Positions 45,817-58,070 are shown, counted from the first letter of the stretch. The stretch: 64,000 nucleotides of DNA from Petunia secreta (GCA_029990175.1 JARKIP010000064.1:13286001-13350000), one strand, 5' to 3'. Translations and numbers: made by a program. Notes: generated from the sequence alone by a model not told the origin.

Positions 45817-47860
45817 TTTTTTTCCAGCAAATACCACTAAGCACGTAGCTTAGCAGCTAATTTTATTAATAATAGTAACCAACAAAAAGTAAATAAAGTC
45901 TTTACAATCTTGAATGAAATATGAACTTACTATGACTAAATAATGCCTAAGTAGCGGTATTTTAGCAACATACCCAAGCATTGTATTCGTCTCATTGGAT
46001 TGAGCATCATACAATACTAAAACCACCAATTGAAGTAAATTTAATACTTGGATGATTGTCCACACTACTTACTAATAATGTATATGAAAGACTAATGAGA
46101 TATGTAGCTAAGTACTTGAATAAATCTAAGAGAAAAACTCTTGAAGAGCATTCTTGAATTGGTTGCATTGCATCCATAATGAGGCATCCAAAAGTAGAGC
46201 CAAATAATATAGTGATAACCCTCACATAATAGCTCGTTGAGGAGCTTATTGAGGAGAAGAAAATTCTGCCCGCTCCTATAAATTTCCACCAGCGAAGGCC
46301 TAACATCCACGCTCGCCAAGGGAGCTTGTTGAGGCGAGCAAAAATCTGCCCGCTCCTCAACGTCGCTCGCTGCCTAGCTCGTTGAGACGAGCACATTGCT
46401 GCCCGCATGAAAAAATAGTCCGCTCCCCTTCCTCGCTGAGTCGCTCGTCATAGCAAGCAACATTCAGCATGCCTGCTTGTTTCATGGCATCGCTGCCCTC
46501 CTTTGCTCGCTGACCCGCTCGTTGAATGAGCTGAAATTCTGCTCCATCAATACACTCTTGTTGAGTGAACTTCCAAGCAAAACTACGCACAACAAGATCT
46601 CAAAGCAAACCGAAACAAAGCACAAGCAAACTTCTTGGTTCCAACCTTGTAATATTCCATGAGTATGCATTTACAAGAATTGTAATGAATAAACACTCTC
46701 ACATATTTTTTGAAAGTACCTACAAAAAAGAAAATAGAGTTAGTAGTAAAAGCCTCCATGCTCTCCTCTACATGGATTTGAATATGAAGAAAAATTTTCC
46801 TCCCTTGTTTCTAGATATTCCTCCTCGGCCTAGTGCGAATATATGGCTCATTACACTTATCCCTATTCACCAACCTCCTACCCATGCTATCCAACTCATG
46901 AAACGAATTAACTATGACATCTCCTTGATCAATAGCCAAGTTGGCCAAGTAATCCGCTAATTTATTCCCTTCTCTAAACACATGCATCACCACCACCTCT
47001 CTACCCTCTATCAAACTCCAAATCTCCTCCATTATTTGCACAATTTGCCAAGGCACCTCTCAAAATTTTGTCGTTCTTGAGCAACATTTAATCCATTTCA
47101 ATAATAACTTATGCATACGAAGTAGAAACCACATGCCTCAAGGTCATAAGAATTGCAGTTGCCTCCGCTTGAGTATTCATGGTCATGCAATCTTCCATCT
47201 CCTTAGCACAAGCATAAACAATATCCCCCTGTTATTCCGATCACAAAAAGCCCAAGAACTAACACCTAGATTACCTCTAGAAGCACCATCTGTATTAATT
47301 TTGATCCACCCCACCTGAGGCGGACTCCACACAACTTTTGTCATCACAAGCTTAGGCATATGATCTCTTAACACCGGCAACAAGTCCTCCCATCTACCAG
47401 GCGCATACTGAAAGTTCCTCATGCAAACTCTCAACAACATGATAATATGCTGAGTTACAAGATCTACCAACCTATGAGCTGAGGTCAACCCACCATGTCT
47501 CAAATCATTCCTCCGTTTTCACAGCTCCCACAAAATAAAGATGGGAATAGCATGGTAGAACAATCTCAGGACCGGGCTACCAGGAGCATCCCACCACAAG
47601 TTTATCACTTGTGTCAAGTGCAACCCATCAAAATTAAGACCTGCAGGACCTCCAAAATATTTCCAGACATACCGTGCTACAGGCGCATTCAAAAACACAT
47701 GGGAAACTTTTTTCACATTAGGGTTCACACAATAATGACACATAGAAGGTAATTGAATTCCCCACCTCTTCAGTATATCATCTAAGGGCAGCTTAAATTT
47801 TCACAACCTCCATAAGAAAAATGACAACTTAAAAGGCTTAAATTCCCCCAAAATTTGTTC
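45817..47860 (-). mobile_element. 5'-truncated L1-type LINE with RNase H domain
   Basis: Minus-strand 3' portion of a plant L1-type ORF2. It has the zf-RVT region (PFKLSFFLWRL; MCHYCVNPNVKKVSHVFLNA; 47845-47519). The RNase H domain starts VGWIKINTDGASRGNLG (47300 region) and ends HVFREGNKLADYLANLAID (46975 region). Stops and frameshifts intervene. A T run at 45817-45823 is the complement of the poly(A) tail. The 3' UTR (45824-46810) contains a degenerate repeat. No target duplication was found, and the 5' edge is approximate. Confidence 0.8.
46225..46545. repeat. Degenerate repeat in the LINE 3' UTR (GCTCGTTGAG type)
   Basis: About five spaced copies of GCTCGTTGAG-GA/CGAGC followed by ATTCTGCCCGCTCC, spaced roughly 60-80 bp. 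It is GC-richer than the surroundings. The overlapping frames (46007-46590) are shadows of it. Confidence 0.65.
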
Positions 47861-48430
47861 TTCGTGATCATGTGCCCTCTGACGCGATCACGAAGGCTTA
47901 TCGATTTATTGCTCTTAGCGATCGCGAGGCGACAACGCAGAGTTGATGATTCCTTTTTGCGATAGAGCCCTTTGTTACATGTCATCGCTGAATAAAAAAA
48001 TCAGTCATTTTACAGTTTGCTCGGAACAGCTACTAAACAGTTTCAGATCACCAAAAACCCCATCATATCATCAAATACAGTGAGTTTCTAGATCATAAAC
48101 AAAATTTCATCCAAATCTGAATCCATTTCGTGCCAATTCGATTCGAGCCTTTCTTTCTTCATTTTCTTGACTTTTTCTAATTCTGTCCGATTAGCTTTCA
48201 TTGTTCGTTCTTTGCCACATCAACTCCATTCCATCCCGAATTGGATTGAGTTCGATTGTCAAATCAGAATTGAGTGCAAAAAGCAACTTGAGTTTACCAA
48301 CGAGAGGCAAAAGGCAAGAGCGGTGAGAACATTCGAGAGAATAAAAGCCATCTATTGAGTGTAAACACGTGTGAATTAAGTGCAATCTAATTGAGTGTAA
48401 ACACTTAGGGAGCGCATTGGTGAGGACTTT
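47861..48430 (+). other. Element C leader, second part
   Basis: No coding frame. The left part (47870-47950) again has CGATCGCG-type words. The right part has GAGTGTAAACAC twice (48357-48368 and 48393-48404). The segment ends in the ACTTT target site (48426-48430) of the solo LTR. Confidence 0.5.
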
Positions 48431-49781
48431 TGATGTTTGGCATTTTATGCCAATGTTTCCTTAATGTTTCCGCATGTTTGAGCTTGTTATTCGCTCGTTT
48501 TATAGTTTATGAATGTGGTTTTGCACTAATTTGATGTCGTGCGTGTGTAGGTTGTAAGCAATGCATTTGAAGCTTTTAGGAGCGTGTTTGAGCAAGGAAT
48601 GATTGAAAATTGATTGAGGATTGGATTGACCACACGAGGGCACGACACGAGGCGAGTTGCGGAGCAAGGAAAAACTGAGTTTTGCCTGGCGCTTTGGGGC
48701 ACGTGGCGCGCCAGTTATAGCGCCCAGTGCCCTGCTGCGGTTTCCCACGCGGCGTGCCCCCAAATGTGTGCCAACTTCGATGTCTTCTGGTTGTTGTTGC
48801 GCGATCGTGGGCGCGGGGCGCCCGTAATAGCGCACCTGGAGCGGATTTTTACTTCCTATTTCGTCTAGGCTTAGGTCTAACTTATTACCAGGACTTTGTA
48901 AACCTTATAAATACTACTTTACTTAGTTTTTTAGAGGAGTTCTTACTTTGGAGCAATTTGAGAGCACCATACTTCATTGAACAAGGGTTTATTCCTAATC
49001 TTTCATCTATTACATCATTTACATCATTATTACATCAAATCTTTACCTTGTGATTATGAATATGCGTGGCTAAGTATTACGTTCTAGGGTTAGAGTATCA
49101 CATGAAAGTTAATTGTTTGAAGATTGATTTCCATTAATTGAATCCCATAACGGGTTGCTTATTCTTTCTTGATTTCACTTGTGTAATTGTTAGAGCTCGA
49201 TAATTATGCATTATCTATGGTTTTTAGATTGAACTCGAAAGAGAGAATTTAATTGCGTAATAAGAAAGAATAGGACTAGTTTGTGAACCCGGGCATCGGG
49301 GAACCAATTTGTGAGTAAGGTAGACATATACTTGCTTGCCTAATTTAACTCATTACAGAATTCGTTAATGCGTGCATGTGATTTAACCCATACACATATA
49401 GGGATTGAAGTAGCTTGCATAGACTGCTAAGAACTGAAAGGTTTTCATAGTTCCATTTACTCTGTCAGTTAGTAACCCGGGAGTTAAGAAGTGGAATCAA
49501 TTGGATAACTCAACTAGATTGTTCGTAACTCTGACCCTGGACCGTCCTCTTAATATTGTTAACAACCAAAGTTTGCACCATTGCTTGACTACACTTCTAG
49601 CACTTTAATTACTGCTTTTTAGTTACAAAAACTCTTACCATCAAAGAAAAAGATCACTGAGTAGTTTGTTTAGAAATTGTTTGCCAAGTATTAGTCTGCA
49701 TAGTCCTCGTGGGAACGATACTCGATTTATCACTTTATTACTTGTCGACCGCGTATACTTGCGTGTGCATTGGGAGCAACA
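48431..49781 (+). mobile_element. Solo Athila/Tat-type LTR (1351 bp)
   Basis: It begins TGATGTTTGG and ends GGGAGCAACA, with a perfect duplication ACTTT at 48426-48430 and 49782-49786. The end matches the Athila LTR at 5931 (shared GGGAACGATACT, TATCACTTTATTACTTGTCG). No interior or second LTR is present, so it arose by LTR-LTR recombination. Orientation is plus from the terminal similarity. Confidence 0.9.
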
Positions 49782-49825
49782 ACTTTTTCAACTAAACTTA
49801 TTTGCTTTGATTGTTTGTAAGTAAC

Positions 49826-52370
49826 ATGGCTCAAAAGGAAATCAAGGCAGAAATGGAGATTAAAATATATGTTGCAAGCCTTGATGGCGAGTATTAATTC
49901 AATGCAAGATGAATTCAAAAGGATGAAGAAGACGGTTGATGACCTATCCCGAAAAGATAGGCTTCGAGAAATAAGAAAGCAAGTGGTGGAGACACCTCCG
50001 ACCGTGGGGGTGTGTGATGATGGCCCTAGTAGGCTTACTCGGGAGGGTGACCGATATTCTCATATGATAGCCAAAGATACATACTCTCCAAGTGTCATTC
50101 CGCAAGCAAAAGATCCTATTCAAGATCCTCCAAAGCAAGTTCCACTACCTAATAGTGGAAATGGCAAGATCAAGCAAGTTGTGCTAGTTGAAGTCTCGGA
50201 AAAAAAAGATGGCACATTTAGAATTGCCAAGAGAAAGGGCCAAAGTAAAAGGGATAAGAGGTACATAGAATTGCCTAAGTTGCTTACAGAATATAAAAGA
50301 GGAGCTCTATGTCCTTTGGGAATCTCAATTGGAGGAAATCTTTGTGCATGAGTACATTTGCAAGGAGTTAGATAATTTGACTTTCGTTGCATGGGCTCTT
50401 TCCATAGACTTGAGAAACCATTATAATCTAAGTCGTGGGTGGCCTTGGAACCTCCTTGGAAACCAAATCTCACTTAGCAAGATCTTAAGAAAAATTTGAG
50501 GAGTCATTTTGGGATTCAAGAAAATCTTCCCCGTGATGATTTATCTTGTAACCTTGATACTCGCAATCAAAAGAAATTGTGAGAAAGAAAAGATTGAGAT
50601 GAGTAAGGGTGAGCAAAGTGAAAACTCAAGAGAGGAAAAAGGAGAGAATGAGTTGAAAAATGAGAGTGAGTTGTCACCAAAATAAAATGAAGAGGGTGAG
50701 CAAGAAAAGAATGAAGAGAGTGAGGGAAAAGAAATAGAGAGTCAAGAAAAACAAGAGAGCATAAGAGAGACTACTCATTGCTTTAACTCTAACCCTTTCA
50801 CTAATTCTTTTAGTAGTGTTGTCTATTTTATAGGTTCTTATGGAAGTGATAGAAAAAATGAATCATCATTAAAAAGAAAATATTGCTTGGAAGAAAATGA
50901 TGAGGCCGAAAATACTTCTCAAATTGGTCAAGTAAGCCTTAACATTGAAATTCAAGGTAAAGAAAGTTCTTTGGTGCTTCAAGGTAAGATAGCTAACCCT
51001 AACTCTTGTATTTCTTTGGGTGAGCTAGATGGAGAAAGTGGTCAATTGGTGACCTTAAAAATCAACAGAGCATGATTAAAATTCATTCCTTATTTTATTT
51101 CATGGATTCCATAAAAAATATAAGATTGGATAATGATTGTGCTAATTATTCTTATGATGACAATGATCTTTCTCTTGTGAATAAAGAAAAAAAAATTACT
51201 TGGACCTTGTGATACTTTGAGTGGTAGCATTCTTGATGTTGGTATTGGTGGTTGCTTGTGTCAAGTTGAAAATAGTGATGGATTGGAAGATGTACACTTA
51301 CTTGAAGGAAGTGAAGAATTGTATTTGAATGATAATGAATTGTCTTCCTTTTTGTTTGAAATTGATAAATCATGTTTTGAGTTGTTAAGTGAGTGTCACT
51401 TGAAAAGGTGAAATGTTCTTTGGATTGTCCTAGTTTTGACCTTGTGTTTGATAGAGATTCTAATTTGAAAAGTGATCTTGAATATATGGACACCATTAAT
51501 CATATTTCCTTGAATGATACATTTCTTTTGAACTTGTTTGCACTTGATGAAAATGATTAATCAATATTTAAAGAGTGTATAACTTGTGAAAATGATTCTT
51601 GTGACTTGATTGAAAGTGCTAATTATGCGGATGTTAGCAAGCTAACTCCCAAAATATTTCTTGAAAGCTTGTCTTATGTTAGTAAGTCCTCTAAAAATGA
51701 AAAGGGTCTTTTAAAGAAGAAGTGAGATACTAGTGATAGTAGTAGTAACTTACTTGATGCTAATTTTAGTGTCATGTTCTTTACTTACTCTATTCCTAGT
51801 TTTGAGGACTTAGTTTGGAGAGATTTTGTGAATGCTTCTAGAAAAAAAAAATGCAAAAATAACACATTTGAGGTATTTCCAAATATCCATGGGTATAATT
51901 GTGATAATCATTTTCTTGATGACTTTACTAACCGTCTTGGTCTATTTGTGAAAGACTATAAAGAGAGGATCTACAAAGAGATAAGACACTTGCAGTTCTT
52001 GGACTATAAAAGGGTTTGACGTGTGGTTATCTTTTAAAGCCAAGAATAGTCTGTTAGAATGTCTAGTTCTTATTTTTGGGCTTTCCAAAGCCATTGAGGT
52101 ATGAAACTTATCCTTTGAAACTTATGGTGTCTTGGATAGTGGATATGTGATATTATGTGTTAATTCCTTGTCAATAATATTTGGTTGGTTTGATGATGTG
52201 ATGTGTAGAATTTTGAAGGATGTTTTGGTTGTGAGGGTAGTGTTTGACCCCAGTGATAAATGTTATTGTTGGATGATTAGTGATCTTGGTGAGGTTATGC
52301 TTAAGGGATCCAATTGCAATCTACATTATGTATTCATTAAACCTTTTGGATTCCTTGATTTCTCTTGAGC
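49826..52370 (+). pseudogene. Unrecognised element C protein gene, broken
   Basis: The likely start is MAQKEIKAEMEI at 49826, with a frameshift at about 49870. Open segments follow: 49869-50351 (coiled-coil-like start ALMASINSMQDEFKRMKKTV, then basic KRKGQSKRDKRY); an acidic Glu/Lys/Ser tract (50580-50770); 50887-51075 (IEIQGKESSLVLQGKIANPN); and 51217-51411 plus 51774-52019 (SFEDLVWRDFVNASRKKKCK). It is Ser/Asn/Asp/Glu-rich without transmembrane segments. I recognise no retroelement enzyme or known domain. Position and start suggest a gag-like or accessory role, but this is unproven. At least four stops or frameshifts are present. Confidence 0.5.
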
Positions 52371-52595
52371 ATATTTATCCTTTGACCAACTTCTTGGAAC
52401 TTTAGTTGTAGAATTGATCTTTTTTGAGTCATTTGACTCTTGGCTCTACCACAAAAGTGTGAGGTTTGAGTGGGAATATTCAACTCCATCATCTTTCTTA
52501 TGTAAATTCTATAAAGCTTGTGACTTGGTGCTTATTCCGGTTATTGTTTTGATAGGTCCAAATTCGACGAAGAATTTCTTTAAAGAAGGAGGGAA

Positions 52596-53346
52596 TAATA
52601 CAAACGGGATTGGCGCTTATGACATTGGTGGATTTAGACTTAACATCAAAAGCTTGGAGTGTTTCAAAAGAGCTTGGAAGCTAAGAATAAGGCAAAAGAT
52701 GGCCAAAGTGAACAAGTGAAGCAGCTGGAGCAAATATTGGAGGCTGCAGAGCCTGTTTACAAGTTTACTGCCTCAACTCTAGACTCAACTCGACGCGATC
52801 AAGCAGGGACAAACAACTATGCAGCGCGATCGCGATGTCCCAAACGCAATCGAGCAGATAGATGAGAAAGACTGAGAAAGATCGCCTTCGAGGACAGGTG
52901 GCCTTTGGCGCGTTCGCGAAGCGCTGCTGGATCGTGATCACGCCCCGTATGTTGGATAGCGCTGAGACGTTGATCAGAAGCCTACTTCAAGTTAATGACT
53001 TTTATTTCAGCTCACTTTAAGGGCAATTAAGGCAATGTTATGCCATTTTTAGAAACCAGTATTTAAGCCCACTTAGCCTTATTTCTAGGGTTAGACTTTT
53101 GATGATTAATTCTGTGAGCAAACATTGGCTAAGCTTGTTGCTTGAGCATCTCTTTTCCTTGGTGTGCAATTGAATGTCAACTAATTGAGGATCAAACAGT
53201 ATTGAATCATTTTGCTGGACAATTCAAGAGGTAATTAGGCCTTACCCCTAATTTGCTTCTTTATTCTCTTCTAATCAAAGTGAGTCTTACTTCTATCTTG
53301 TTTAATCTTCTTATTATTTTCCTTATTCATAGTTAGGATCATATCA
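52596..53346 (+). repeat. Element C 3' LTR (751 bp)
   Basis: Partner of 44629-45402. It starts TAATACAAACGGG (the TG start decayed to TA) and ends GATCATATCA. The GCGATCGC words are mostly decayed here by changes at CpG (only one exact copy, near 52828). The purine tract immediately precedes it. Confidence 0.85.
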
Positions 53347-53449
53347 GATCTGTTGGTCAATAAAGTGAGTGAAAATATTGATAATTATGACTCAAATTCT
53401 AGTAAAGTAAAAAAAAAAAAAAAGATGATTTCTTTTCATTAGCCCAACT

Positions 53450-53900
53450 GCTTGTTTGGATGGTTACATATCGGTTCATAATGATCGTAGTGAATTGTAT
53501 TGTATTGTATTGTATTGTATTGTATTGTATTGTACACTGTAGTAGTTATTTTAATGAGTACTACATTTGGATAGATTGTATTATTTCTCGTTGCTTTATA
53601 ATATCACATACTAGCAAAATGAAGTATGAACTTACATAATTGCGAAAAAAAGAGGCCATGGGGTAGAGCTACTATAGAAAGGTAGGGTAGAGGGCAAAAT
53701 GAGATTATTAAATAGAAGAAGAGAGTACAAAGATAAGGTAACGACGTGATCACACCAAATCAACCATTACATAAAATGACACTTTTCATTGTTACGTAAC
53801 AAAATTTTTACGATACAATTAAAAAATATAGTAATAATCAAAATAAATATTGCATTTAAAGTAACAATACAATACAATAGCTAACAACCATCCAAAGAAG
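53450..53900. mobile_element. MITE with (TTGTA)n array
   Basis: Facing ends TGTTTGGATGGTTAC (about 53452) and AACAACCATCCAAAGAA (53882-53898) are inverted repeats of a common dicot MITE type. Next to the left end is a pentanucleotide array TTGTA x about 8 (53495-53534), and the right end has AATACAATACAATAG. The target duplication is not resolved. Confidence 0.65.
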
Positions 53901-54971
53901 CTGTACATTTTGGTAGGCAGAATTATCTGGTACATGTGCTGATCGAAGACAACCAGTATTTAGTGAGATAGTCGAGGTGTCGGCAAGCTGCCTAGCACCA
54001 TCATCATCATCATCAAAAGAAAATAAAAACCATAACAATTTGGTTCTGAAATTGTATAATGTATGAAAAACAAGACCATCAAAACATCAAAAGTTGTGGT
54101 AGACTAATACATAAGTAGTGCTCCTTTTTTATTTAAAGATTTTTTATCGGACCCTCGATAGTGGAGGCATCTTTTAGCAAGGAAAGTTATTCCTAATATT
54201 ATATTTCCCTACACCGCTCAATATTAATCGAACGCGAAAGTGATTGCCAAACGAGTGGAACAAAAGATCAAAGAGATCAGAAATATTGTAACATCATGTG
54301 AGGGAACTTTGTCATTCCTAAGATTTTCAAGATTTGAACCTTAAGCCTCTAATCAACATCGAGAATTTATTTGAGTGGTCTATCCACACAAATTTCAACA
54401 ATAATGCACAATAATAATATACTCAGTATAGTCTCACAAGTGGGTTCACACGAAATTCAATTATCTAATTTATCTTTTGCATTTGGATTTAGCTTTTATT
54501 CTTTACATTTGTACCTCCACAATTCAATTCGTTGACCTATGCACAGTGAAGGGTTTTGAAAATGGCATTGTCCAAAAAAAAAAGAGAAACTAAATTACTC
54601 CTAGTATTTATCGGAGCTTGATATGTTCCATCCAATCAATTATAAAGCAATATTCTAAGGTTTATTTAGATTTATTATATATTTTCCCCACTGATCCTGC
54701 TATTGTCTAATTGTTATATGAGAGTTTTACATAAAAGTACAAGTTTTAGAAGTTATTTACAAAACATAACAATATTTTAGCAAAATTGCCCATTATAGAG
54801 GAAAGAAAAAGTTAATTACAAAATATAGCAAACACATAGTAATATTTTCCCATAACATAGTAAGCCCTTATATTCTTCCTCCTATTTCCCCCAATATCAC
54901 TTTTCTTCCTCCAATTTTTTCCAATTTCACTTTTCCTCCCATCATTTCCCCCAATTTCATTGTATCTAACT
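53901..54971. other. Intergenic, no gene seen
   Basis: AT-rich spacer. The segment 54840-54965 is pyrimidine-rich with repeated TTTCCCCCAATTTCA words. No coding or RNA feature is supported. Confidence 0.5.
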
Positions 54972-55205
54972 GTTTATGCATCGTTTCACCGATGTTTCAA
55001 ACTGTTTCTGCATCATTTCAGCACTATATCTGCATTGTTTCAAACTATTTTTGCATCATTTCAGCACTGTATCTGCGTTGTTTCTGCATCGTTTTAGCAA
55101 TGTATTTGCGCTATTTCAAACTATTTCTGCATCATTTCAACACTGTATATGCGTTGTTTCAAACTGTTTCAACGCTGTGCCTGCACTATTTTTGCTTCGT
55201 ATCGA
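54972..55205. repeat. Degenerate 43-bp minisatellite
   Basis: Units such as CATCATTTCAGCACTGTATC then TGCATTGTTTCAAACTATTT recur with a period of 43 bases (for example 55011 and 55054) and decay to the right. The overlapping frames with Cys/Phe/His periodicity are artefacts. Confidence 0.75.
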
Positions 55206-56466
55206 ACTGTGAGACTCAAGCTCTTCTTGTTCGTCCTTTGTATTTGCTTGACAAAGTTGTACTTTACCTTATGCTCTTTGGACAATGATTGGATAACCAT
55301 TAAAAATTTCAAGCTGGAGGGTAGTTCTGTAAATAAGCTACAATAGATCCACTCTACTGGCACGTAAAGTTTATGTGCTCAATGTCTTAAAAGAGTAAAA
55401 ATTAGCAGGTACAATTGACAAAGTAGATATTTTTCCGATTGAAAAAATAAAAATGTTATTGCTCTGAAAATATGCTACCACTTGCCTCTACCAGGAAAAT
55501 TTATCTTTCACCTTTAACAACCATATTCCAGTTCTGGCCAGATTTCCCATGTGCAAGGTGTATATGAGGGATGTTCACTTTCCAAAACTCATCTCTACTT
55601 TTGGCCACTTAATTGGAACCTATAATAGCATGCAATGGGCAAAAAAAAAAAAAAAAGTGTCCGATAAAGAAGAAATACCTACTAGTAAAGTGAAAATATT
55701 TCGAGGTTAACGTCACTACAACTTCAATATATTTATCTTGTAGCCTGGAGGAGGAGGAATCAGACAATTGAAACGCCTTTCAGGTAAGGGGCAATGTCTT
55801 TCATAGTGCTCCATCAATGACAAATCCAACTTTAATCTCATTTGATATATGAGAATCTGTCCAGACACGGAATTAATTCTGGATGGCGATCATCATAGAC
55901 CTTCAAATAGAATAATCAGCACAAAATAAATATGATATTTTGTGATAATTTTTTTGAGATTTCGGGATTTTGAGAAGAGTAAATAGAGAGCTTTGCGTCG
56001 TCTCTGTCAGATCTCATCTCTAACTCAATAGCCTATGTGGGGGTGCGGGTGATGGTGTTGGGGTGGTGGAGTGGGAGTGGGGGTGGGGTGATGGGAGGAA
56101 GAGAGAGAGTAAGTGAGAGATGTTGTAATTTGGGGAAATGAAAGTGAAATGGGTTGATTATTGAGAAATGTGTTAGGAAAAATAATATTATGTCCTGTAA
56201 TTTGAGAAATATTGCTATTTTTTTTTATAATATAGGGGTATATATTTGTATATATATTTAATAAACTCTTAGAATACAGATTGCAAAGCATACTTTTGCG
56301 TAATGTCAAACTAGCACATTCAATTAGAAAACAGATTGCAAACCATACTTTTGAGATATACTTTTCTTACGTGTGTTGTATAGGGACTTGAAAAGTAAAA
56401 TTTGGGAATACTCATTTTTATTTTACTTACTGGCCACTCTTGTAGTCTTATAATAGAAGTTGGCAT
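55206..56466. other. Intergenic with G-rich tract
   Basis: No gene recognised. 56038-56096 is a plus-strand G-rich tract with at least six runs of three or more G, a potential G-quadruplex. The T-rich 56210-56230 follows. Confidence 0.5.
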
Positions 56467-57058
56467 TAAGGGTGGCCAGCGGTCCGGTCCGGTCCGGAAC
56501 CAGTACCGGAGTCCGGTTCCGGTCCGGAACCGGGCCAAAAAAATTTCAAACCGGTGGAATTCCGGTCTACCGGTCCGGTCCATGCCGGTTTCAAATATTG
56601 GCGCCGGATCGGAACCGGTTCCGGCGACCGTTAGGCCGGTCGGTATCGGTCCGGTCCGGCCGGTTAACGGTTTTTTTGTTTTGTTTTTTTTTTTTTTTTT
56701 AGGCAAATAAAACTAAAATTTGAAAAACTTAAAAATTTATTTAAACATCATTTGTGATAATTAGGTAAATTATTTTTTTAATGAAACAAATTAACAAAAT
56801 AATTATGTAAATTATATTTTAAAATTTATTAATGTAAAGTTTATTGAATGAGAAATGAATAATTGAACGACGTCTTCTAGTTTGTTACTTTATCAGTGTA
56901 AAGTTTATGAAACAAAACAAACGTTTATTGAATGAGAAATAGATAATTGAAATGACAAAACAAACTAGAAATCGAAAAATTACAAAGATACTAAATAAAC
57001 TAGAAATTCGAAAATACATAATTGAAATAGATATTCCCTTAGCCATCTCTTCAAATTT

Positions 57059-57298
57059 TCAATCACGCGGAATAAAGCCATTTATTATATCCCATTCGGT
57101 TCTGTGTTTTTTTTTTAAGTGTTGCCTAAACTTTCCCGTCCCTCCATTGTTGGGTCCAGTGTAAACTTGCCACTCTTTGTTACAGATGTTACATTTAGCT
57201 TTCTGAGATTCAGTATCTTTCGTAATAAGTTCCCACACTATAGAACGACGTCTTCGTTCAGGAGCAGCGGGAGCAGCGGGAGCTTGATTTTCATCCAT
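57059..57298 (-). CDS. BED zinc-finger-only ORF inside the hAT element
   Basis: 79 aa with an Ala/Pro-rich start (MDENQAPAAPAAP), a basic RRRR, and one BED finger: Cys36, Cys39, His60, His65 (C-x2-C-x20-H-x4-H), the same spacing as the transposase finger. It has a TATA-like CTATATATAC (57409-57418) upstream, followed by TATTATTTCATTATTAT, like the transposase promoter (TATA at 60867-60875). No hAT core follows. BED fingers bind DNA, so the product might bind the GGTCCGG repeats, but this is inference. It could also be a deletion leftover. Confidence 0.5.
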   Translation of the reverse strand: MDENQAPAAPAAPERRRRSIVWELITKDTESQKAKCNICNKEWQVYTGPNNGGTGKFRQHLKKKHRTEWDIINGFIPRD

Positions 57299-57540
57299 TA
57301 TAATTGTTTGGATTTTGGAAGAAATTTAGAAAATAGCCTTTGAGAGTAATTTGAGAGATAAATTGATAGAAAATAGTAAATTGTGTGATATAATAATGAA
57401 ATAATAGTGTATATATAGATAAAAATAGGTTGGGGGGGGGGGGTTATGGGGGGCGTTTAGGGGGGGGGAGGGTGATAGGCAAATATAGCCGTTTTTGGCC
57501 GTTGGCCAACGGCTATATTTGAAAGAGAGCCGTTGGGCCA

Positions 57541-57630
57541 AAATGCCGGTCTGGTCCGGTCCGGTTCGGTCCGGTCCGGTCCGGCAGTTCGGCCCAAATA
57601 AGTTTTTTTTTTTTTTTTTTTTTTTTTTGT
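57541..57630. repeat. Internal GGTCCGG block and T run
   Basis: GGTCCGGTCCGG-type repeats at 57550-57588, then a 27-base T run (57603-57629). This order (repeat then T run) also occurs at the left end (56480-56700), which suggests a duplicated or nested element end. Confidence 0.8.
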
Positions 57631-58070
57631 TTTTCCATTGAGTTTTATTTAAAGTGATGGAAACTTTGAAAAATATTACAACAAAATATTATTTAGTTTT
57701 TACTTGTATATATTAAAGTTTAAACTTAGAATAAAAAAACTTGTAGTATTTTTTATAATTTGAACTTGTAGTTTTGAATTAATTTGTTATGTTCAATATT
57801 CAAAGTTTCAAACTTTGAATTAATTTTAGTAAATTCAAATTTTTGAATTAATTCTTTAAGTTCAAAATTCAATATTTGAACTAATTTACAAACTAGTAAT
57901 TAATTGTAGTATTTTTTGCGCAAACTATAAATTAAAAATAAATAGTATGAAGACAATAGTTGTGATTGAATTCCAAGACTTGGAGCAATTTTATTGAATT
58001 GTTTAAGATATAAGAAGTGCAAATTACATCTAAACAAAAACTTGTAAATTCAAAATTCTTATTTAGAATA

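Larger units (their letters stand above)
44629..53346 (+). mobile_element. LTR retroelement C, no pol seen, with nested insertions
   Basis: LTRs at 44629-45402 (774 bp) and 52596-53346 (751 bp), with flanks GATGT (44624-44628) and GATCT (53347-53351) as a 4/5 target duplication. A tRNA-iMet primer site lies at 45405-45420 and a purine tract AAAGAAGGAGGG at 52583-52594. The interior holds a leader, an L1-type LINE fragment (45817-47860), a solo Athila-type LTR (48431-49781) and an unrecognised acidic gene. No RT, integrase or protease motif was found, so it is probably a non-autonomous family. Confidence 0.85.

Noticed and set aside
48500..49053. Frames of 84-111 codons in the solo LTR
   Set aside because: They lie wholly inside a non-coding LTR bounded by an exact target duplication.
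54976..55346. Cys/Phe-rich frames
   Set aside because: Product of the 43-bp degenerate repeat.
56402..56710. Arg/Gly/Pro-rich frames on both strands near 56.5 kb
   Set aside because: They are the GGTCCGG subterminal repeats of the hAT element.
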